DNA from: Paludibacterium sp.
GTDB lineage: Bacteria > Pseudomonadota > Gammaproteobacteria > Burkholderiales > Chromobacteriaceae
DNA length: 53,683 nucleotides
Direction: 5' to 3'
Assembly (NCBI RefSeq): GCF_019232825.1
Contig: NZ_JAFAND010000080.1
Location: forward strand, 1 to 53,683
Position numbers and translations under genes: made by a program
Shown here: positions 19,715-29,473 of the stretch, piece after piece
Layout of the letters: the number at the start of each line of letters is the position of its first letter
Position numbering within the stretch: position 1 is the stretch's first letter
Notes under the pieces: model-generated
The model's database searches: none
The model's input: the letters and a program-made list of their open reading frames with translations, nothing else
Told to the model about the DNA's origin: nothing

Positions 19715-22330
19715 CTAGTGCGTTTCCACCAGCATCCGCTGCCAAGCAGCTTCCTCTTCCGCCAGTACCGCATGCATGTCGCCCAGCCAAGGCGCGAAAT
19801 GCTGCCAGCGCTGCATCGCGTGCCTGTACAACGGCTGACGCACCTGCGTCATGCTGGCGGTGCGTACGCGGCGTCCGGTCGAATGGAATTGCAAACAGGC
19901 CGGATCCCAAGGCAAGCCGATGGCATCGAGCAGGCGCCGCACCTCCTCCTCGGGCTGTTGCACCACCCGCTCGTACGCCACGGTCAGCACGCGCCCCGGC
20001 ATGACCTGCTGCCAGTGCCGCATCAGCCGGCGGTACAGCAGAAAATGTCGCGCCACGCCGACCTGGTCGAAGCACTCCTCGTGGCCGGTCAGGAACGAAG
20101 TGGTAAAACAGGAAAAACAGGTGTCCATCGGCGAACGGGCACAGTGGACGATGCGCGCCTCGGGCAGCATCAGGCCGATGAGGCCGAGGTAGAGGTAATT
20201 GCTCAGCATCTTGTCGCAAATGACCTGCGCCGACGGCGCCAGCCGCCACAGCTGATCCAGATAGTCCTGGCCCAGCGCGTGCAGCCGCGCGATCTGCGCC
20301 TCGTCTGGCGGTCCGTTCAGAATCGCCAGCGCCGGTTCGACGAACTGCTGCATCAGCGTCAGTTCGCCGCCGCCATGCACGGCGGGATGCGCCGCCAGCA
20401 TCTGCTCGACCAGCGACGAGCCCGAGCGCGGCATGCCGACGATGAACACCGGAACGCGGCGGGCCGGCGAAGCCGCCGGCCGCGCCCACGCGCGCCACAT
20501 CGACGGGGTGAACGGCTGGCCGAGACGGTCGATCTGCGCTTGCGCCGACGCCTCGTCATAGGGCATCAATCCGGCGCGCAGGCGATTGCCCTGGTCGTAG
20601 CAGGCAAAGGCCTGCTCGTAGTCGCCCGCCTTTTCCCAGGCTTTGCCCCAAGCGAGATGGAACATGATCCGTTCCGCCAGCGGCCACTTCGGCAGCTCAG
20701 CCCGCAGACGGGATAGATGAGCAAGCCGGGGGTCGTCGGCCCGCAGCGGCAGCATGAACATCACCGCGGCGACAATGCCCGGCTCGGTCGGCGCCACCGC
20801 CAGCGCGCGCTCGGCCAGCGACGTCGCCTCGTCCATGCGTCCGACGCTAAACAGCAGGTCGGCGAGATTGATCAATTTGCGCGGGCCAGCGGGATCGCGC
20901 GCCAGCGCCGCGCGCAGGCACTGCTCGGCCTCGTCCGTTTGCCCCAGATCCCCCAGCACCATGCCGAGATTTTCCAGCGTGTCGATATCGTCCGGCCGCA
21001 ACGCCTGGGCGTGCCGCAACACCACGGCGGCATCCGCCGCCCGGCCTTGCTTGCGCATGACGATCGCCAGGAACTGATGCGCGCGCAGATGCGTACGGTC
21101 GAGCAGCAAGGCTTGCCGCAGCGACCGCTCGGCCAGCGGGTACTGGCCCAGATCGAGCAGCAGCGTACCCAGATCTGTCAGCAGATCCGGCGTGGGCGGG
21201 TAGCCGGCCAGGGCCTTCTGGTACACGGCCAACGCCTCCTTGGCGCGGTCTAAGCGCTGCATCAGCAGCGAAAATTGCCGGCAGCTGACCGCATCGTCCG
21301 GCTGCCGGGCCAGCGCGGCGTTGAGCGCCGTTTCCGCCTGGTCGAACCGTTCTTGCTGCAGCAGCACCTCGACCAGATTGTGGCCGACCTCCGGCAACGT
21401 CGGCGCTAGCTCCCCCGCCAACCGGAACAGCTGCTCGGCATCGACCAGGCGTCCTTGATCGCGCAGCACGCAGGCCAGATTGTTACAGGTCGTCGCCCGG
21501 CGCGGGTCGAGCGCCATCGCGAGCCGCAGGCGCTTTTCCGCTTCCGGGAGCTGCCACCGCTGGCGCAACAAATTGCCGAGATTATTGAGCACGTCGATCG
21601 ACTGCGGCGCGCACCGCAGCGCCTGGCGGAAAGCCGTCTCGGCATCGACGGGCAAGCCCATGTCGCGCAGCGCGTTGCCGTGCAGCAGATGAAAACCGGC
21701 CTCGCCCGGCGCAAACAGACAGGCGGCTTGCAGGCACTGCCGCGCCTCGGGCAGACGCCGCTGCTGATATAAAAGCGTGCCCAGCCGGCTCCAGGCCCAG
21801 GCATCTTGCGGCGCGAGCCGCACTGCCCGCTGCCAGGCGGCTTGCGCCAGATGCGGCATCTGCAGCGATTCGGACACCAGCGCCAGCATCTTCCAACTCA
21901 GCGGCTGCAAAGGGGACTGCCGGCAGGCGTCGAGTACGCCGGGCCAGCTATCTAGCGCGTTTCCCGCGTCGATTTGGGCGATCAGCGCCTGGCGCGCGGC
22001 GTCGATCCTGTCGGGCTCGGCCGCGAGGGTTTGCCCGGCGTCCTCAGCGCCGTCCGCCTGAAAATGCCTCAGCAGGGCGCTTTCGACCGGCGTGAGCGTG
22101 GCCTGCGCTTGCAGCCAGGCCCGCGCCTGCGCCGCCTCGCCCAGCTGCGCCTGCGTCTCCAGCCAGATCAGCCTCGCCGCGGACGGCAGCGCGCCGGACG
22201 ACGATTGCAGTCCTTGCAAACTCGCCATGGCCTGGCCGGGGGACCGTTGCCGCAACGCCAGCAGCGCATCCGTCACCGCCTGCGCCGCCTTCTCCTCCGC
22301 TTGACCTTCCATGCCGCCCGCGTTTGCCAT
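19715..22330 (-). CDS. TPR-repeat sulfotransferase (paralogue 1)
   Basis: An 871-residue protein with roughly 600 residues of tetratricopeptide repeats followed by a sulfotransferase domain (PF13469 type). TPR hallmarks recur every 34 residues, e.g. AWSRLGTLLYQQRRLPEARQ and NLGNLLRQRWQLPEAEKR. The PAPS 5'-phosphosulfate loop VFIVGMPRSGSSLVEQML spans about 628-645, and the 3'-phosphate region RSPMDTCFSCF comes near 750. There is no signal peptide. It should transfer sulfate from PAPS to an unknown acceptor, perhaps a protein or glycan bound by the TPRs. GGGAGAGGG precedes the ATG at 22330. It is divergent from, and clearly paralogous to, the gene at 22558. Confidence 0.88.
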   Translation of the reverse strand: MANAGGMEGQAEEKAAQAVTDALLALRQRSPGQAMASLQGLQSSSGALPSAARLIWLETQAQLGEAAQARAWLQAQATLTPVESALLRHFQADGAEDAGQTLAAEPDRIDAARQALIAQIDAGNALDSWPGVLDACRQSPLQPLSWKMLALVSESLQMPHLAQAAWQRAVRLAPQDAWAWSRLGTLLYQQRRLPEARQCLQAACLFAPGEAGFHLLHGNALRDMGLPVDAETAFRQALRCAPQSIDVLNNLGNLLRQRWQLPEAEKRLRLAMALDPRRATTCNNLACVLRDQGRLVDAEQLFRLAGELAPTLPEVGHNLVEVLLQQERFDQAETALNAALARQPDDAVSCRQFSLLMQRLDRAKEALAVYQKALAGYPPTPDLLTDLGTLLLDLGQYPLAERSLRQALLLDRTHLRAHQFLAIVMRKQGRAADAAVVLRHAQALRPDDIDTLENLGMVLGDLGQTDEAEQCLRAALARDPAGPRKLINLADLLFSVGRMDEATSLAERALAVAPTEPGIVAAVMFMLPLRADDPRLAHLSRLRAELPKWPLAERIMFHLAWGKAWEKAGDYEQAFACYDQGNRLRAGLMPYDEASAQAQIDRLGQPFTPSMWRAWARPAASPARRVPVFIVGMPRSGSSLVEQMLAAHPAVHGGGELTLMQQFVEPALAILNGPPDEAQIARLHALGQDYLDQLWRLAPSAQVICDKMLSNYLYLGLIGLMLPEARIVHCARSPMDTCFSCFTTSFLTGHEECFDQVGVARHFLLYRRLMRHWQQVMPGRVLTVAYERVVQQPEEEVRRLLDAIGLPWDPACLQFHSTGRRVRTASMTQVRQPLYRHAMQRWQHFAPWLGDMHAVLAEEEAAWQRMLVETH

Positions 22331-22557
22331 GCACGCCCTCTCCCTCATCGCCGTCCGGATCATGGCTGCATTGTGCCGGGGGGGATGGCGGCGGCGCCAG
22401 CGCTTCTTTCTCCAAGGAAGAAACGTGCAATATTTATTCGCCAAATATCACATCTGGCCAACATTACTGCGCACAGCTTTACACGCTTTACATCGACAAT
22501 CCTGTCGGACATTTCGCCCCTTCTTCCGGCAGGGCGAATCAGCATCAGGAAGAATCG

Positions 22558-25203
22558 ATGACGGCACAAGCACCGGCTCACCCAACCATCTTGCAAGACC
22601 CAGACGCTCCGCAGGCACGCTTTCTGCGCGCCCTGCAGGCGCTCGGGCAGCGCCAGCCGGCGCTCGCCGCCGAGTTGCTCGCGCCGCTGTGCCGCAACGC
22701 GCCGGCGATATCGCGGCAAGTGATCAAGCTCGCATGGCTGGAGGCGCGCGCCCAGCAGGACGACATGACGGGCGCGCAAACGGCGTTGGAATCCGAAGGC
22801 CGCCAGATCGGCGTCGGCGCCGCGCTGTTGCGGCATTTCCGCGCCAATGGCCGTCTACAGCTTCCGGACGACGCCGCGACCTCCCCGCGCCGGGGCAACA
22901 CGGCGGTCAAATCGGCGCCGGCTGAGGTCAGCGAAGCGCTGGCGCGGCATTTCCAGCAGGGCGAGTCGGCCGCCCTGGCGGAACAGGCATTGACGCTCAT
23001 TGCGACTTACCCGCAAGACGCCTTTCTATGGAAACTCCTCGGCGCGGCGTTTTCGCGCATGGTCATGCCGCATTGCGCCCAGGCTGTCATGCAGCAGGCG
23101 CTGCGGCTGCAGCCGCGCGACCCGGAGGTTTGGAACAATCTGGGCAACCTCTTGCGGGTGCACAGGCGGCTCTCGGAATCGCTGCAATGCCTGGAACAGG
23201 CCCGCGCGCTCGCGCCCGGCGCGATGCTGATCCACTTGAATCTGGGTCAGGCGCTGCTGGAAATGCGCCGGGCGGCCGAGGCGGAGTCCTGTTTCCGCCA
23301 AGCGCTGCAACTTGCGCCACAGTCGATCGAGGCGCTGAACCAGCTGGCCAATCTGCTGCGGCCGCAACAGCGTTTCGACGAGGCGCAAGCCTTGCTGCAA
23401 ACCGCCATCGCCTTGGACCCCGGGCAAGCGATCAGCCACAATAACCTCGGTTGCGTCTTACGCGACCGCGGCGACTTGGCCGGCGCCGAACGGCAATACC
23501 AACATGCGCGGACCCTGAGCCCCGAGCGGTCGGAAATCGCCAACAACCTGGCGGGCATCTGGCACCTGCAGGGCCGGCTGGCCGATGCCGAAGCCCAATT
23601 GCGGCAGAACCTGCGGCAATGGCCGGGCGATCCGCAAGCCTGCAAGCAGTTCTCCTTCCTGATGCGCCAGCAAGGGCGCGCGGCCGAAGCCGTCGCGGTG
23701 TATCAGCATGCGCTGGCCGTCTCGCCGCGTTACGCACAGCTTTACTTCGACCTGGGCGCCCATTTGCTGGACATGGGGCAGGCCGAGGCCGCCCAAGCGC
23801 CATTGCGGCAAAGCATCGCGCTCGACCCCGAATACGTGGCCAGCTACAACCTGCTAAGCATCGGGCTTAGGCAGCTGGGACGGCTGGAAGAGGCGCGCTC
23901 CCTGTTGCAGCAAGCGCTGGACGTGCAACCGCGGGATACGGAGACACTGTGCAATCTCGGCATCGTGCTCGGCGACCTCGGCCAGACCAAGCTCGCCGAA
24001 GCCTGCCTGCGCCAGGCCATCTCTTTCCGGCCCGACGAAGCCCGCAATTATCTGAACCTGGCCGACGCGCTGATGAGCGGCGGCAACGGCGAGGAGGCGC
24101 GCGCGCTGGTCGACCAGGCGCTGACGCTGGCGCCGCGGCAGCACGATATTCTCGCCAGCGCCATGTTGATGCTGCCCTTGCGCGCCGACGATCCGCGACT
24201 GGCCCAAGCCGACGCGCTACTCGCCGAACGCGATCAATGGACGTTGAGCGAGCGGATCAAATTCATGCTCGCGCTCGGCAAGGCGCGCGAGCACGCCAAG
24301 GACTACGCCGGCGCCTTCGCCTGCTACGCCGAGGGCAATCAGCTGCGCGCGAGCCTCAAACCCTACGACAGCGTGGCCGACGAACGCATGGTCGACGCCA
24401 TCTGCCAGGTATTTTCGGCCCCGCAGTTGGCGGCATGGCAATCGCCGGCGCCGGTCTCTTCGCGACGCACGCCGGTATTCATTGTCGGCATGCCCCGCTC
24501 GGGCTCGACCTTGATCGAGCAGATGCTGTCGGCGCATCCGCAGGTGCACGGCGCGGGCGAGCAGTATCTGATCAACGAATTCACCGCCGAAGCCAGCAGC
24601 ATCCTCTACGGCCAGCCCAACCCCGACGGCATGGCCCGGCTCAGGGAACTGGGCGATGCCTATCTCGACCGCCTGTGGCAGCAGGCGCCGGAAGCCGACG
24701 TGATCTGCGACAAAATGCCGGAGAACTGTTATCACGTCGGCCTGATACGGTTGATGTTGCCGCAGGCCAAGATCATTCACAGCCAGCGCTCGCCGTTGGA
24801 CACCTGCTTCTCCTGCTTCGCCACGGCCTTCCAGACCGGGCATGACTACAGCTCGTCCGAGCGCGCGCTGGCGCGGCGCTTCCTCGCCTACCAGCGGGTG
24901 ATGCGCCACTGGCACGAGGCGCTGCCAGGCTTCGTCCTGGACGTGCGCTACGAATGGCTGGTGCGCGACCCGGAGGTGCAGATCCGGCGCATGCTCGACG
25001 CCATCGGCCTGCCCTGGCATCCGGACTGTCTGGATTTTCATCAAGCCGCGCGCCAGGTCAGAACCGCCAGCATGACCCAGGTGCGCCAACCGCTCTACAC
25101 CAGCGCCATTGCCCGCTGGCAACGCTTCGCCCCCTGGCTCGGCGAGCTGATCGTGCTGTTGGCGGGCGAGGAAGCGGCGTGGCAAGAACAGTTGATCTCA
25201 TAA
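22558..25203 (+). CDS. TPR-repeat sulfotransferase (paralogue 2)
   Basis: An 881-residue paralogue of the divergent neighbour with the same layout: a TPR superhelix (to about residue 600) and a C-terminal sulfotransferase. The PAPS loop VFIVGMPRSGSTLIEQML spans 640-657, and QRSPLDTCFSCF lies near 745. The last ~60 residues (QVRTASMTQVRQPLY, RWQRFAPWLGEL) are almost identical to paralogue 1, whereas the first ~170 residues have diverged. AGGAAG lies 6-7 nt before the ATG at 22558, so in-frame starts further upstream are unlikely. The shared catalytic end and divergent TPR end suggest the same chemistry on different partners (inference). Confidence 0.88.
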   Translation: MTAQAPAHPTILQDPDAPQARFLRALQALGQRQPALAAELLAPLCRNAPAISRQVIKLAWLEARAQQDDMTGAQTALESEGRQIGVGAALLRHFRANGRLQLPDDAATSPRRGNTAVKSAPAEVSEALARHFQQGESAALAEQALTLIATYPQDAFLWKLLGAAFSRMVMPHCAQAVMQQALRLQPRDPEVWNNLGNLLRVHRRLSESLQCLEQARALAPGAMLIHLNLGQALLEMRRAAEAESCFRQALQLAPQSIEALNQLANLLRPQQRFDEAQALLQTAIALDPGQAISHNNLGCVLRDRGDLAGAERQYQHARTLSPERSEIANNLAGIWHLQGRLADAEAQLRQNLRQWPGDPQACKQFSFLMRQQGRAAEAVAVYQHALAVSPRYAQLYFDLGAHLLDMGQAEAAQAPLRQSIALDPEYVASYNLLSIGLRQLGRLEEARSLLQQALDVQPRDTETLCNLGIVLGDLGQTKLAEACLRQAISFRPDEARNYLNLADALMSGGNGEEARALVDQALTLAPRQHDILASAMLMLPLRADDPRLAQADALLAERDQWTLSERIKFMLALGKAREHAKDYAGAFACYAEGNQLRASLKPYDSVADERMVDAICQVFSAPQLAAWQSPAPVSSRRTPVFIVGMPRSGSTLIEQMLSAHPQVHGAGEQYLINEFTAEASSILYGQPNPDGMARLRELGDAYLDRLWQQAPEADVICDKMPENCYHVGLIRLMLPQAKIIHSQRSPLDTCFSCFATAFQTGHDYSSSERALARRFLAYQRVMRHWHEALPGFVLDVRYEWLVRDPEVQIRRMLDAIGLPWHPDCLDFHQAARQVRTASMTQVRQPLYTSAIARWQRFAPWLGELIVLLAGEEAAWQEQLIS

Positions 25204-25275
25204 ACCACTTGGGTAATCTATAAAAGAGAATAATCCTCATTCATATTTCATGGCCGCAACCAGGAGCCGCCGTCT

Positions 25276-25926
25276 ATGGCCTCAATCTCGCTCGATGCCT
25301 CCGCGTTGCCGCAAGGGCAAAGCCGGCTCTTGCTGCGTCAGGTGGTGAAATCGCTATGCAAGACGGTAGAAGAGGCCGAGGTCGGCACCTCGTATCATCA
25401 CCAAGGCGTGGCCAGCTTGTGCTATTTGCTGTCGCGCCGCATGGGATTCACCCGCGAACAGGCGCTGTCGCTGTATCTGGCCGGCAGCTTGCACGACATC
25501 GGCAAGCTGGCCATTCCCCCCGGCATCCTGCTCGCCCCGCGCCGGCTGACCGAGCAGGAATATAAGCTGGTGCAGGGGCACGTGCAGGCCTCGGTGCGCA
25601 TTCTGCGCCCGCTCGGCATCATGTGGCCCGACCTGCCGATCATCGTCGGCCAGCACCATGAACGCATGGACGGCAGCGGCTATCCGGCGGGGCTCAAGGG
25701 CGACGCCATCCACCCGAGCGCCCGCATCTTGGCGGTGGTCGACGTGGCCCACGCCATGCTGTCCAAACGCAATTACCGCCAAGCCGGCACCTTCGAAGCC
25801 GTGCTCGCCGAACTGCGCGGTCCCGGCTTCGACCAATCAGTGGTCGACGTCATCGATATCGAGCACGGCAACTTCGTCGGCTGGCTCGACCGCAGCATGG
25901 GACACGTGGCCACCCATTACCGCTAA
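25276..25926 (+). CDS. Stand-alone HD-GYP domain protein (c-di-GMP phosphodiesterase type)
   Basis: A 216-residue cytoplasmic protein that is essentially one HD-GYP domain. The metal ligands HD are His73-Asp74 in LHDIGKLAIP. HHERMDGSGYP gives His127-His128 and the GYP signature at 135-137. The downstream ILAVVDVAHAMLSKRNYRQ replaces the usual ARIVAVADVFDAL, so the first Asp is kept and the second is changed. All principal metal-binding and GYP residues are present, so hydrolysis of cyclic di-GMP is likely. No sensory or receiver domain is attached. It stands alone after the sulfotransferase gene. Confidence 0.87.
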   Translation: MASISLDASALPQGQSRLLLRQVVKSLCKTVEEAEVGTSYHHQGVASLCYLLSRRMGFTREQALSLYLAGSLHDIGKLAIPPGILLAPRRLTEQEYKLVQGHVQASVRILRPLGIMWPDLPIIVGQHHERMDGSGYPAGLKGDAIHPSARILAVVDVAHAMLSKRNYRQAGTFEAVLAELRGPGFDQSVVDVIDIEHGNFVGWLDRSMGHVATHYR

Positions 25927-26020
25927 CCGGCCCGAAAGGCCACCTAAAAATTCCTTTTCCCCGCACTAAACTTCGCCATGGGCAGCCGATATATAACCAC
26001 ACTCAAAAAATAGGCACACC

Positions 26021-27016
26021 ATGAAAAAGACAGTCTTGATACTGCTTTCCTTTGGCATGGCTGGCGGGGCGTGGGCCGACAGCTTACCGGATCCTTCCGG
26101 CCCGCAACCGGCGGGCGATAACACAAACTCCTTCAGCCGCGACGCGGCCGGCTTCGTGCAAAACCTGGCGTCCTCCCAGTCGGGCGCCCAGGGAGCGCTC
26201 AACCAGGTGACCAACCTGGGCGTCTCGGCGATGCAGCAAACGGTGATCGACCATATCCGAGCGTATCTACCCACGTTCGAACTCAATACCGCTTTCACCC
26301 AGGACGGCAAGCCGCTGTTCGGCGCGCTGGGCGTCATTCCGCTGGGCGAGGTCAGCCCAAGCGGCAACGCGCCGTTCAGCCAGGTAAGCCTTTTCCGTAC
26401 CGACGGGCGCACCACGGTGAATCTTGGCATCGGCGATCGGCAATTGCTGGCCAACGAGCGCGTGCTGGCGGGCGTCAACCTGTTTTACGACCAGGAATTT
26501 CCCTATAACCACCAACGCGCGAGCTTGGGTGGCGAGCTGCGGACCTCGGTGGCGGAACTCAACGCCAACTGGTACCAGGCGATTTCGGGTTGGAAAATCA
26601 ACAGCGACGGCATTGCCGAGCGCGCGATGGGCGGCGAGGACGCCGAGGTGGGGCTCGCGTTGCCCTATATGCCCAAGATGCGCGTGTACGCCAAGCAATT
26701 CCAATGGAACGCCTACGACGGCATCGCCGATGTCAAAGGCTATACCTGGAGCCTGAAGGGCGAGTTCACCCGCTGGCTGACGATGGAAGTGGGCCGCACC
26801 CATTACACGTCGGGCGCCGACGATGCCAATTTCGTCAGCATGAACCTCGATCTGATCAAGCTGTGCCAAGCGCCGACGGCGGATGAGCCGTTCTTCTCCG
26901 ACACCGCCTGGCAGCTGACGTCGATGCGTTCGCACCTGTACGACAAGGTCCGGCGGGAAAACCTGATCCAGAAACAGGCCGGCAAAGGCTTCACCGTTTC
27001 GGCGGTCGGCAACTGA
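26021..27016 (+). CDS. Orphan intimin/invasin-type outer-membrane beta-barrel
   Basis: A 331-residue secreted protein with a Sec signal peptide (MKKTVLILLSFGMAGGAWA) and a beta-barrel of the inverse-autotransporter family (IAT_beta, PF11924, type Ve secretion). Family hallmarks are VNLGIGDRQLLANERVLAGV, LFYDQEF and RASLGGELRTSVAELNANW (about 130-190), then paired strands to ~275. Inverse autotransporters normally carry Ig-like or lectin passenger domains C-terminal to the barrel. Here the protein ends about 50 residues after the barrel, so no passenger is attached. The gene for a secreted Cys-rich protein follows by 37 bp. It may anchor or export that partner (inference). Confidence 0.85.
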   Translation: MKKTVLILLSFGMAGGAWADSLPDPSGPQPAGDNTNSFSRDAAGFVQNLASSQSGAQGALNQVTNLGVSAMQQTVIDHIRAYLPTFELNTAFTQDGKPLFGALGVIPLGEVSPSGNAPFSQVSLFRTDGRTTVNLGIGDRQLLANERVLAGVNLFYDQEFPYNHQRASLGGELRTSVAELNANWYQAISGWKINSDGIAERAMGGEDAEVGLALPYMPKMRVYAKQFQWNAYDGIADVKGYTWSLKGEFTRWLTMEVGRTHYTSGADDANFVSMNLDLIKLCQAPTADEPFFSDTAWQLTSMRSHLYDKVRRENLIQKQAGKGFTVSAVGN

Positions 27017-27053
27017 TTCCTTCGATTCAAGCTCTTGGGGAAAGACACGCACC

Positions 27054-27926
27054 ATGCATCTCGTTAACCGCTTCCTTATTGTCATGGGCCTGCTGCTGGC
27101 GCCTGCCGTGGCGCTGGCCAGCAACACGCCCGCCTGCACCTATGACGGCACGGGCGCCGTCATCAACACCGCCCAGTGCGCCACCACGCCGCAAGCGTTC
27201 GACGTGCTGATTTACCAGCTCGGGCTCTGTACCCAAAATCCGACCAGCGGCGGCTCGTTGGATACCCGCTCCTGCACGATGCTGATCAATAGCGCCGGCA
27301 CATCGGCCGATCTGAGCGCCGGCGCCTCGGTGGTGCTGTCCGACCAGGCGATACCGCCGCAGGGGACGTACGGCTACGCGCTATTGGTGGCCAGCAACAG
27401 TATCGCGGTCACCAACAGCGTCCACTATTCGCAGCCGATGGTCGGTTCGGCCGGCGGCACCGGCAATTGGTGCTGGACCGTCTCGGGCGTGGTGAAGGAG
27501 GTCTCCCCGTCCCCCGCGCTGGTCGCCTGCGGCAGCGCGCCGAACCCGCAGCCGACGGTCAACAAGCTCGACAGTTTCAGCAATGGCTGTTCGTGCGATC
27601 CGTCGTCCACCGGCCTCAGCAGCGATTTCCACGGACAGACGGGCGTGGCGGCCGTCGCGGGCGGCACGATGCAGGCCACGCTCGCCACCAACAACAACAG
27701 CTTTGCCACAGCGGCGGATTTCCCCGACAACATCACCCGGGTCATTGCCGTCGAAACCTTCGCCAACCCCGTGGTCATCAACGCCAATACTCTGGGGCTG
27801 AAACTGCAGTTCACCGTGTCCAACGCCTCGGTGCCGGCGCAAAACGGCGGCAATGGCCAAGGCTTCGGCGCCAGGGTCTACGCCTATGAAGTCAGCGCTT
27901 TCTCGGTGCTGATGAGCACCTACTGA
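27054..27926 (+). CDS. Secreted Cys-rich protein downstream of the orphan barrel
   Basis: A 290-residue exported protein of unknown family. The signal peptide MHLVNRFLIVMGLLLAPAVALA is followed by SNTPACTYDG. The mature chain has eight cysteines in spaced pairs (including a CSC) and is rich in Ser, Thr, Asn and Gly. Its regular beta-prone segments look like an extracellular beta-sandwich. GGGGAAAG precedes the ATG. It directly follows the orphan intimin-type barrel and ends at a hairpin, so the two form a likely operon. A surface-exposed or barrel-associated role is inferred from this. I do not recognise a homologue. Confidence 0.78.
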   Translation: MHLVNRFLIVMGLLLAPAVALASNTPACTYDGTGAVINTAQCATTPQAFDVLIYQLGLCTQNPTSGGSLDTRSCTMLINSAGTSADLSAGASVVLSDQAIPPQGTYGYALLVASNSIAVTNSVHYSQPMVGSAGGTGNWCWTVSGVVKEVSPSPALVACGSAPNPQPTVNKLDSFSNGCSCDPSSTGLSSDFHGQTGVAAVAGGTMQATLATNNNSFATAADFPDNITRVIAVETFANPVVINANTLGLKLQFTVSNASVPAQNGGNGQGFGARVYAYEVSAFSVLMSTY

Positions 27927-27933
27927 TCCGGCT

Positions 27934-27972
27934 GCGCCGCGACGCTTGCCGACAGGCAAACGGCCGCGGCGC
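27934..27972 (+). terminator. Terminator-like hairpin after the barrel/partner operon
   Basis: Outer arms GCGCCGCG / CGCGGCGC and inner arms TTGCC / GGCAA pair around a GACA loop with an internal mismatch, followed by GTTCTT. It starts 8 bp after the stop codon. The rest of the gap to 28179 holds no gene, and I could not identify a clear promoter in it. Confidence 0.55.
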
Positions 27973-28179
27973 GTTCTTACCCAAATGCAGCGCTAACTCC
28001 CTGTCAGTTTTTCAGAAAACCCCTGTACAGCCACGCCGCTCGCACGTCAAATCGACCGTTCGGGTGGCTATGCTGCCGTTCCGAACATTTCCGATTTTCC
28101 CACTTGAAACCTTACTACACTCCGCCGCAGCAAACGTCTCTACGAGGCGCTCACTGCTCACTCAGGGAGGTAGTAAATA

Positions 28180-29463
28180 ATGACTTCAACCAGCAAAACA
28201 CTCGACGCCGGGCTCGTCCAGCCCGCCGCCGCCACCGCCTGGAGCGCCCACGACCGCACATGGGTGCTCGGCCTGTTCGCCACCGCCATCGGCGCCGGCA
28301 CCTTGTTTCTGCCGATCAACGCCGGTCTCGGCGGCATTTGGCCGCTGCTGGTCATGGCCGTTCTGGCGTTCCCCATGACCTATTTGGCCCACCGCGGCCT
28401 GTTCCGCTTCATCCTGTCCTCGGCCAAGCCCGGCAGCGACATCACCGAGGTGGTGGGCGAGCATTTCGGCGAAACCGCCGGCAAGCTGATCACCCTGCTG
28501 TATTTCTTCACCATTCTGCCGATTCTGCTGCTCTACGGCGTCGGCCTGACCAACACGGTCGAAAGCCTCGTCACCCATCAGATGGGCATGGCCGCGCTGC
28601 CGCGCGCGCCGCTGGCGTTCGTGCTCACCGCCGCGCTGATCGGCGTGGTCGCCTCCAGCGAGCAGATGGTGGTGCGCGTGATGGCCTGGCTGGTCTACCC
28701 GTTCATTTTCGTGCTCATCGGTCTCGGCCTCTTCCTCGCGCCGGATTGGAACAGCGCCGTGCTGCACGGCGTGCCGTCCGCCGGCAAGTTCAGCGTCACG
28801 CTGTGGCTGAGCATTCCGGTACTGGTGTTCTCCTTCAACCACTCGCCGGTCATTTCCCGCTTCGCCGTGGCGCAGCAGCAGCGCTATGGCGCCCACGCCG
28901 TGCGCAAGGCCGAGCAGATCGAGAAGTACGCGGTGATGATGATGGTCGCCGTGGTGATGTTCTTCGTCTTCAGCTGCGTGTTCGCGCTGTCGCCGGCCGA
29001 CCTGGCGCTCGCCAAGAGCCAAAACATCTCGATCCTGTCCTATCTGGGCAACAAGTTCCAAAACCCGCTGGTGGCTTGGCTCGCGCCGGCCGTGGCGCTG
29101 GTGGCGATGTCGAAGTCCTTCCTCGGCCACTACCTCGGCGCGCGCGAAGGCCTGCACGGCCTGATCACGCAATACCTCGACGCCAAGGGCAAGCAAGGCA
29201 ACACCAAGGCGATCAACCGCTACATCATGGCGTTCATGTTCGTCACCATCTGGGTGGTGGCCACGCTCAACCCGAGCATTCTGGGCATGATCGAATCGCT
29301 GTGCGGCCCGATCATCGCCGCGATGCTGTTCATCATGCCGATGTACGCCATCCGCAAGGTGCCGGCGATGCGCAAGTACGCCAACCAGCCGGGCAACGTG
29401 CTCGTGCTCTTCATCGGCGCCGTGGCGATGTCGGCCATCTTCTATTCGCTGCTCGGCAACTGA
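28180..29463 (+). CDS. sdaC: Serine transporter SdaC (HAAAP family)
   Basis: A 427-residue inner-membrane amino-acid/H+ symporter of the hydroxy/aromatic amino acid permease family, SdaC branch (L-serine, possibly L-threonine). About 11 helices are predicted. Hallmarks are the first helix LGLFATAIGAGTLFLPINAG, FSFNHSPVISRFAVAQQ near 220, and SFLGHYLGAREGLHGL near 310. GGGAGGT lies 8 nt before the ATG. The L-serine deaminase gene follows on the same strand after 63 bp, so imported serine is passed straight to pyruvate formation. Confidence 0.93.
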   Translation: MTSTSKTLDAGLVQPAAATAWSAHDRTWVLGLFATAIGAGTLFLPINAGLGGIWPLLVMAVLAFPMTYLAHRGLFRFILSSAKPGSDITEVVGEHFGETAGKLITLLYFFTILPILLLYGVGLTNTVESLVTHQMGMAALPRAPLAFVLTAALIGVVASSEQMVVRVMAWLVYPFIFVLIGLGLFLAPDWNSAVLHGVPSAGKFSVTLWLSIPVLVFSFNHSPVISRFAVAQQQRYGAHAVRKAEQIEKYAVMMMVAVVMFFVFSCVFALSPADLALAKSQNISILSYLGNKFQNPLVAWLAPAVALVAMSKSFLGHYLGAREGLHGLITQYLDAKGKQGNTKAINRYIMAFMFVTIWVVATLNPSILGMIESLCGPIIAAMLFIMPMYAIRKVPAMRKYANQPGNVLVLFIGAVAMSAIFYSLLGN

Positions 29464-29473
29464 CGACCGAACC

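Noticed and set aside
24217-25185. A 322-residue antisense frame in the sulfotransferase paralogue
   Set aside because: No ribosome site or family pattern. The plus-strand sulfotransferase motifs are clear.
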